From NCBI RefSeq assembly GCF_018255755.1, contig NZ_CP073766.1, positions 3,844,001-3,908,000 of the forward strand: a DNA stretch of 64,000 nt, given 5' to 3'. Shown piece by piece: positions 43,201 through 50,700 of this stretch. The translations under genes were made by a program, and so were the position numbers. Origin of the DNA: Chitinophaga sp. HK235. GTDB taxonomy: Bacteria; Bacteroidota; Bacteroidia; Chitinophagales; Chitinophagaceae. Under the pieces are notes generated by a model. The model was not told where the DNA came from, did not search any database, and worked only from the letters and a program-made list of their open reading frames with translations. Each line of letters opens with the position of its first letter. Position 1 is the stretch's first letter.

Positions 43201-44338
43201 GGTCGCCCAGGGGATCCGTATTACCACATTCACCGGAAGAGGGCATATATTGTGCTACCAACACCGGCTTGTCTGATTCGATATAGTCAGCGGTACCGCT
43301 GAGGTATTCATAGTAGGAGTTGTTGATCAGTGTCCCTATGGGCAGTACGACTCCGTTTTTCCTGACTACTGTAGCCGGGTCTTTCACCACTATCTTGAAA
43401 TAAGCGTTCTGACTACTGATAGGGTTGTTGGACGCTGAATACGGCGCTGTCAGATAACGTTTTCCCCATGCCTGGAAGGGGAACACCTGCTGAATATTAT
43501 TATCACCACTGCTGGTGCCTCCGGTGCAGGTAATGGCGGTACGGCTGCTGCCGGAAAATACAGCTACCGGAAAACATTGTCCGTTGGCGTTACCGATGGA
43601 TTTGACAACAGTACCTGTCAGCTGACGCCCCAGAGAGCCACCCAGTGAAGCACCTACCAGCTGGTAAATATCTCCGCGGTTGAGTGTTACGGTAAAAGGC
43701 ACACCCGGCGGGCGGCCATTACGGGTCAATACGGAAGGGGTTATCTCAACAACAGTATTATTCTGATTAGCGATGACAAACATCCAGTTAAAACAGTCGG
43801 AGCCATAGTTCTGCTGACTATTCACGGAGATATAGGAATAGCCCCATGTTTCCTCCGGCATAAGCATGGTAGCACCGGAAGAGGCGCTGCCATAGATATG
43901 TGCATAAGCTACGATGGGCACATTACTCTGGATATGAATGGATCTATTGGTGAATATCCCTTCCCCACCGGTACCTCCGAAAGAAGGAGGAGGAGAATAT
44001 AAGCGGGCATCGCTGGCGCCGACCTTGGGAATCAGGTCTGATGCAATCACCGTATTGGCCGGGATGTTATAGGTCCTTGTCCATGCCGTGCCGGTAACGC
44101 TTACCGTAACGGTAGCGGCCTGTTCGGCGCTCAGGTACAGGATCATTTCCTGGCTGTTGGAGTTACCGGGCTCCATGAACTGATGGTGTCCGTAGCCTAC
44201 CCAGAAATCCTTCCCTTTGTTGGAAAGATTCTGGGCGTATAAACTGAAGGCTACGAACTGCAACACTAACACAGATATGGCCAGTTTACACCACTGCAGC
44301 GCAGCGCCGACAGGATGATTGGTAATTTTGGTTAACAT
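40205..44338 (-). CDS. T9SS substrate with IgGFc-binding-like domain, PKD repeats and gliding-type C-terminus
   Basis: A 1377-residue secreted protein. Signal peptide (ending FSLYAQ). Residues about 40-430 resemble the IgGFc-binding protein N-terminal domain (KDFWVGYGHHQFMEPG, IVAYAHIYGSASSGATMLMP, GQCFPVAVFSGSSRTA). At least six PKD-like domains follow, with cores such as SWDFGDAGATP, WQWDFGDGSAKS and WQWSFGDGTTST. The last 90 residues are a gliding-motility (CHU_C, type B) sorting domain (NAFSPNGDNINDKWVIYNL ... GTYYYVITLRNGF). The ATG at 44338 is used; an upstream TTG is unlikely. It should reach the surface by T9SS with a PorP partner. Confidence 0.9.
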   Translation of the reverse strand: MLTKITNHPVGAALQWCKLAISVLVLQFVAFSLYAQNLSNKGKDFWVGYGHHQFMEPGNSNSQEMILYLSAEQAATVTVSVTGTAWTRTYNIPANTVIASDLIPKVGASDARLYSPPPSFGGTGGEGIFTNRSIHIQSNVPIVAYAHIYGSASSGATMLMPEETWGYSYISVNSQQNYGSDCFNWMFVIANQNNTVVEITPSVLTRNGRPPGVPFTVTLNRGDIYQLVGASLGGSLGRQLTGTVVKSIGNANGQCFPVAVFSGSSRTAITCTGGTSSGDNNIQQVFPFQAWGKRYLTAPYSASNNPISSQNAYFKIVVKDPATVVRKNGVVLPIGTLINNSYYEYLSGTADYIESDKPVLVAQYMPSSGECGNTDPLGDPEMVYLSPLEQAINRTGFYRNTRESITVNYLTMIIPTGGLGSLRIDGSGLYDYSYVHPRLAGYTVVVKRWPAAQAQCIVTSDSAFIATTYGLGSVESYAYNAGTLINNLNAVGSIHNEYDTSKATNDFTCTQTPVELSILMAYQPTKMVWKLSLLGAAITPNADVTVNNPVPSGTVVIKGITYYKYTLPGSYKFTTEGEQNITVMSTHPSIENCTNTEKVGYTLTVKTKPRAIASYTYTGCTLDSAILKGDNNQPDYKIDRWKWEFPGPVLDSGIEVHHAFPVGPSNVKLTVISKDGCVGDTAFQITAAAKPVAAFTSDATALCEGTAVKLTDNSTYGGTAPLKEWYWNFGNDSVLNATTNASPSMTYNGYKTYTVKHVVKVSTLCVSDTATQTITVYAKPHADFTFPGNCLPVNGVVQFNTAATVPDAQTITGHSWDFGDAGATPANPNTSTLSAPTHAYATFGSYNIKYQVTTDKGCTKDTTITASFKLKPQLAYTAVNGVCVNVKGTIPVANASVKNGVTGKGYYKGPATDSSGNFTPSVAGAGTHKIWYVFNTATGCSDSIATDITVYPKPTAAFAATPSLCLGQPAAITDQSSISTGTITTWKWDDGNGNQTVATNNNPFNINYAADGTYRVKLVAVSDQQCISDTATVTVAVRPLPIVNFQLPASVCMPEGSATFTNLTTIKDNSALSWQWDFGDGSAKSALKDPLHNYTAYGPFDIVLTATSAFGCTDQKSNRLETFFGQPVASFKVAPDTLCQGTDNAFTDQSTDARSNITQWQWSFGDGTTSTAQNPVKKYTSPGEYGVQLKVVNAAGCTSAPFDSKVVVYLQPVIDAGQSFVVPQGTVITFRPTANDSVNLKFRWEPAADFPNPTLFSPVIAAMHDQVYTLTAIGKHNCTASDQMSVKVLKAVVPPNAFSPNGDNINDKWVIYNLSDYPGSKVEVFNRYGQRVYYSDGYALPWDGSFKGNQLPVGTYYYVITLRNGFAPLTGYVAIIR

Positions 44339-44365
44339 CTTGTACAATTTTTCATCATGAAATGA

Positions 44366-44710
44366 TTATTGTTTGATGATCATCTTTGACGTTCTTGTCC
44401 CATCTTCAAATATGGCCTTCAGCAGATAAGGACCTTGTTCCAGTCCGGATACCTCTACCAGGTTATGTTTGCCCGGTGTGTGTATCTTCCTTACCTGCCT
44501 GCCGTCCAGGGCATAAATCACCAGCTCCCGCATCGTTTTCACGGATTGCACATGCAGCGAGGCTGTAACCGGATTAGGGAAAGCGGCAATAGACCTTGCA
44601 CTGTTCAACAGGCTGTCTATTCCCTGGCGGCAGCTGTGGGCTGCTGCATGGGCCTTACGCCCATGCAGCAACGCAGCTGTTATTATGAAAGCAAGCAAAT
44701 ACTTCTTCAT
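44366..44710 (-). CDS. Mini-protein: signal peptide plus T9SS type A sorting domain
   Basis: A 114-residue protein starting MKKYLLAFIITAALLHGRKAHA (signal peptide). After about 20 residues comes a complete type A sorting domain (IAAFPNPVTASLHVQSVKTMRELVIYALDGRQVRKI ... GPYLLKAIFEDGTRTSKMIIKQ). There is almost no cargo between them. The ATG at 44710 is preferred to a GTG just before. It may be a remnant of a larger secreted protein, or a small protein anchored by its sorting domain. It lies between the two giant substrate genes. Confidence 0.8.
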   Translation of the reverse strand: MKKYLLAFIITAALLHGRKAHAAAHSCRQGIDSLLNSARSIAAFPNPVTASLHVQSVKTMRELVIYALDGRQVRKIHTPGKHNLVEVSGLEQGPYLLKAIFEDGTRTSKMIIKQ

Positions 44711-44726
44711 CACAGATCATTTGCGG

Positions 44727-47700
44727 TTATCGGATCAGGTTCACTACACCTTTCTTTTCCACACTGGTTCCATCTTTCAGTACAAGGTGACATACATAGA
44801 TGTACACACCGGAAGGCATCGCCTTACCTTTGTAGGTGCCGTCCCAGCCTGTTTCCTGGCTATTGGACTCAAACACCTTCTCACCCCACTGATCAAAAAT
44901 GGCTATGTGTATTTTGCTGATGATGTAACCGTATACTTTCAGCACATCATTCTTCGCATCATTGTTAGGTGTGAATGCATTCGGGATGTAGATACCGTCT
45001 GGCAATGTTTTACCTTCTGCCGGATCTGATATCTTTTCTTCGCAACCTTTTACTTTCACGATCAGCTTCACTGTCTGGTTAGGCTGCAGGCCAGACACCA
45101 GGTGTTCCAGCCCTTCTCTTCCCGAAGACGGCAGCGTCCAGTTGAGGCCACCATCCAGTGATACTTCATAACCCGTAGCATTAGGCACAGCGGCCCATTT
45201 GAAGCGGATCAGATTTACACCGATCGTATCGACTTTCACCACTGGTGTAGTCAGCAACGGTAACACATGCACAATAGCTTTGGCACGCGCAGCACCCGGA
45301 CAGCCATGGTTGATGGCTTCGAGATAATAGTTGGCGCTTGCACCAATCGCTGTAATCGTATAGGTATTACCGGTATGCAGCAGATTGCCACCAGTTTGTG
45401 CATCGTACCAGTTGTACAGTACGCCGGCTTCCGGATCTTTTACGGCCAGTGATACATCAGAACCACTGCACACGGTCATAGAATCCTTCACCAGTACCGC
45501 TACACCAGGTGCGTACACTTCCACCTCTTTGGTAGTATCACCGATACAACCTTCGGCCGCCACGATATTGAGTTTCACTTTGTAGATGCCCGGTGTACTG
45601 AAGGTTTTGGTGGTGTCTTTACGGTAACCATTCGTAGCGTCACCGAAGTTCCAGGTCCACTTGCTGATAGCAACGTTGTTGCTGGTAGTAGCATTGCCCA
45701 CAAACTGCGCCACATCGCCTACGCAACCGGAATAGGTAGTAGTGAAATCCACCACCGGAGCTGGTATCACCTTAATAGGCAGAACAGCTTCGAAACTATT
45801 GCTGCAGCTTTCTATATCCGGATGTGAGATGCGGATAGGCACGTTGTAGGTACCTGGTACAGAGAACACATAATCATCCGGCAATACATAACGGTAGTAC
45901 TTCCTTTCGTTGGCAACGATAGAATCTACCGGCACCGGATTGTTTTGCAGCACGTCTACCGCAGGAGCCAGGTTTTTCACCTCGCTGAGTTTCCAGGTAA
46001 TAGCGGTGGGTTTCACCGGTATCAGCATGGAGAAGCGGAACGGCGTTTTCACGCAGGTATAAGTGTTGTTGCTGCCGCTGGTTGGATTCAGCACGTTGCT
46101 GAAGCCTGGCAGGATATTGAGGTTCTTCACCAATGTTCCGGCATTGTAACCGTAGCTTTCCACACTGCCGAGGCCATAGGTAATGGCTGTAAAGGCAGAA
46201 TCAGCGGACACATTACATTGTGCAGGCGCAGCCATCCACCTCTTCACCACTACCGTATAACCGTTCAGGTTAGGGTGAGGATAGGTGTAATCATAGATAG
46301 TACTACCGTCGATCAGTAAAGAACTCAATCCTCCTGTTGGTATGATGAGGGTTAAATAGTTGGTACGGATAGATTCCAGGTTGGTGCGGTAAAGACCTAC
46401 CGCTTTGATGCCCTGTTCCAGCGGGCTGAGGTAAATCATTTCAGGATCACCATCTCCACTGGTATTAGGACAGTTTCCACTGGAAGACATATACTGCGCA
46501 ACCATCACTGGTTGATTTGCTTCGACATAATCAGCCGTATTACTTTCGTACTGATAGTACCGGTTGTCAATCAGATTCACCGGCAACAGTGAAGTACCAT
46601 TCAGTTTTACGTCTGTGGTCGGGTCTTTCACCATGATGCGGTATATGTTGGTCATCAGTGAGTTGGCACCACTACCGTTTGAAGTAGGCGCTGTCAGGTA
46701 TTTTTTACCCCAGGCCTGTGAAGGGAAGTTCTGTTGTATATGGTTGTCACCGGAGCTTCCTGTGCTGCCGCCACATCCAATGCCTGTACGGCTGCTGCCG
46801 GAGAACACCGCCATCGGATAACATTTACCATCGCTGTTAACGATTGACTTAACATGGCTTCCGGTGATGTCATATCCTTCTGAACCATCTTTTAAGGCAC
46901 CTAAAACCTGATATACTTCTCCCCTGTTCAACGTCACGGTAAAGGTCTGTTTGGCAGGTCTGCCACCCAGGGTAGGCACGCTAGGCGTGATTTCCACGGT
47001 TGTGTTGTCATATTCTGCCATCACATAGAACCAGGAATAGGTATCTGTACTATAGTTCTGACGGGACGAGATCGCATAATAGTCGTAAGCGTAGGTACCC
47101 ACCGGCAACAACATGGTAGCACCGGATGCAGCACTGCCATAGATATGTGCATAGGCAACAATGGGCACATCACTTTCTATACTGATACCTCTGTCGGACC
47201 ATCCTTCGTCCAGCAGACGGGCATCGTTCATGCCTATTTTAGGCATTGTTTCGGTTGTAATGGTGGTATTGGCCGGGATATGATAAGTACGTTCCCAGGT
47301 AGTACCATTGATCTTCACAGTCACATTGGATGAATCCTTCGCATTCAGGTACAGTACCATCTGCTGGCTGTTATCGCCGGTAAAGAACTGATGGTGGCCA
47401 TAACCTACCCAGAAGCGGGTACCTCTGTTGGAGCTGTCTGCAGGCTGCAATAATTGCGGCGCGTTGGAGCCTCCATTCAGGCCGGTGAATTTATCGAAGT
47501 AATGCAGGGTACTGTCTGTAATGACCTTAGTGGAGGTATTGACTAAACTCAGTGAATCAACGATCCATTTGTCTGTGCTGTCGGTTCTTGCCAGTCGGAT
47601 ATCTTTCTGTCGTTTGATATAACCTTGCCATGGATCGAGATAGAACTGCTGGATATTGAAGTTGTACACACCACTGGACGGTGTTACGTCCACATCAGTA

Positions 47701-50700
47701 TAGAAATACATGAAGTCGGTACCAGGGGCGATATTCGGTGGTTTCACACCGGAGTAGCGCCTTACGGTCATGTTAGACGGCAGTGTGGCATTGTTCCAGG
47801 TGATTTTGGTAACGGTATCGGTACCAAACATAAATGTCTGGGTAACGCCAGGAGCCGGTGCTGCCGGGAAGGCAGGCAATGCCGGTGGCACAGAAGTGGG
47901 CAGGAACTCATAAGCACCCATATCCGGCACACCTTCCTGCAGGGTCACAGGCCTTGGATCACCATTCAGATCTTTGTTGTTATTGGGGACCTGTACACCA
48001 CGGCCATGGATAGCCCATACTTCCGGATCGGTAATCTGCGGATGCAGATCATCAGGACTAACAAAAGCCGGTTTGTACACGATGGAATAAACATCCAGTC
48101 CGCTGCCGGTACGGTAAGCCGCCAGGGTACCATAATTGGCGGCAGGTGTGTTCTGACGCACCAGCACAGAGCCGGTAGTGTACAGTGTATTGTAATCGCT
48201 GTTGATATAATTCGGGTTGGCGATATACATGGCCCTGCCGGTATCAGCCGCGAAGATGTTGTTACGCACCTTCACCGGTGAAGCGGAAGAATAACTATGC
48301 GAGAAATAAGCCGCATAGTTGTTGCTGGTGCTGGTAGAATTGTTCAGCACACTGTTGTTCAGATAATTGAGGTTATTACCATACTCACTGTAAATACCAT
48401 ACGAATTGGTAGCGGTAGTACGAATACTTACCACGTTGTTCACCACATCGATACGGTTGGTGGAACTGAGGGTAAGACCTCTCAACTCTCCTGTATTACC
48501 GGTACGTGCATAGATCTCATTACCATTAACGGTACTCATAGATCCTGCAGGTGGCTGGCAATAATAGAGATACACACCATATATTTTGGAAGCAGTATTG
48601 CTGCCGTTGATCTTATTGCGTACGATGCTAACCAGAGAATCAAGTTCTTCGGCATAAATACCATAGGCAGTAGAAGCCAGCGTACCGCTCAGATTGATGG
48701 TATTTTTGCGGGCCAGCACTTTGTCTACATAATAAGTATAAACACCATAGCTGTAAGTGCGGTTGATGGTATTACTATCTATGGTTACACCCGGAGAAAC
48801 GAGGTCATAACTATTACTCCAGTAAACGCCATTACCACCTTGGGTGATGGTATTACCAACAATCACGTTGCCTTCACCGATACAGCCGTTGGCATAGATG
48901 CCGGTACTGTTGGTGCTGGTAGAAGTAACTACCGGCAAGGTGATGGAGCAGTTTTGTATACTATCCCAGGATGCTTTCTTCGCAAATTCAATCGCTCTGG
49001 TATAAGTAGTACCGGTAGGTTTGAAAGTGATGTTTTTCCAGGTCACATAACTAACACTATCCAGTTTCAGTATATAGTTGAGCGCTGATGTACCGCTGTA
49101 GGCAATGGTTACATCGGCTGCATTACCAGAAGCGCTGCTGAAGGTCACCCTGTTAACAGCAGAAGATCCGGGAACTTTACGCATGGTCAGCTGTTCATTA
49201 TAGGTACCGTTGGCGGCGAGGAACCACACAGGACCTGCGATACCACATTCCAGTTTGGATACCACACTGGCAAATGACTGGAAGTTGGTAGTACTGGTGG
49301 GCAATGCCGGGTTGATGGTATAAAAACCGGACAACAACGGATCGTTCAGGTTAACAGCCACAGGTGTGGAGTACACGGTATCTCTGTTACTGCACACCAC
49401 CGCGCAACGGAAGTATTTCTCTACTCCGGCCACGGTATTAAACAGGCTGACATATTGGGTGTCGCTTACATTTTTCCATGTGCCGGTCAGGCTGGTAGCT
49501 GCCTGCCACTGATAGGTCTGATGACCGCCTTTACTGTTACCAGTGAGGTCCAGCTTAATGGCATCACCCATACAAACAGGTGTAGTAGGAACTACTGTAG
49601 CTGCACCTGCCACCGGCGGAGAAGTACATTCCGGTATGTTGATTTCATAAGCACCAATATCAGGCGTAGTAGTGCTCCTCGTAATGTTCAGGATGTCTGT
49701 TGTTACACCCACAGGTTTGCCACTGTTGTCAAGCGGAGAAATAACAGGGGCAAAATTACCGCTGGCCGGATCTGCATACACAGGTGGCACTGCCAGGGAA
49801 TTACTGTCGAGCTTAGCCCCTGCACGCCAGTTGGCGAGGGTTACATAGTTGGTGCCGTTATTACCGGTATAGGCGGTATTCCGGGCACTCTTAACAAATA
49901 TATCATTGTAATCAGACTTGAAGTCAGTACCGCTGGTAATAGACAGACCTGTTCTATTGCCACCACCGGCACGGCTGATATCCAGAATATTATTATAGAA
50001 AAGGATACCGGATGGAGAACTGGACTGATACAAGCCGGTTGTTTCAGCGTTGGCTGTATTCTGGCTATCATTCAGCGCTACGGTATTGTGGTAATACAGT
50101 GTAAAGCTGCTGTTGTAGTTATAGAAGGCACGTTGTGTACCTGCACCACGGATATCATAAATGAGGTTATTGATAATCCTGGCAGGACTGGCCGCTGTAC
50201 CACTTGCGCTGGTGAACTCAATACCATAGAAGGTGTTGGTTGTTCCCTGCGTAGCGTTAAACAGGCCATGAATGCGGTTACCGTTGAGTACCACACCATC
50301 TCCCTTGCTGCTCACACTGATACCGTAGTTGGAATAAGATATGTTGATACGGTTCTGGCGGAAGATATCGTTGTGATCTACCACTGTGTTAGCGGTGTTA
50401 GACAGCGAGATACCATATGAATAGAATTCACGGATGGTATTGTTTTCAATCCGGTTATTGGTAGGTGGAGCCGCATTGGCGCCATAAATCACCACACCAT
50501 AATAACCACCCAGGATATTATTGCCACGCACCACGTTGCTGTCGCAAAGGTTATTGGTGCTGGTGCTGATGCTGCCATCACCACCGTTGATCACGATACC
50601 TGCCAGTCCGGAGCCGGAAGAAACAGTATCTACCATTATGCGGCAACGGCTGATGGTATTGTTGTCGGCATTATTGAGGATATGCACGCCATAACCATTA

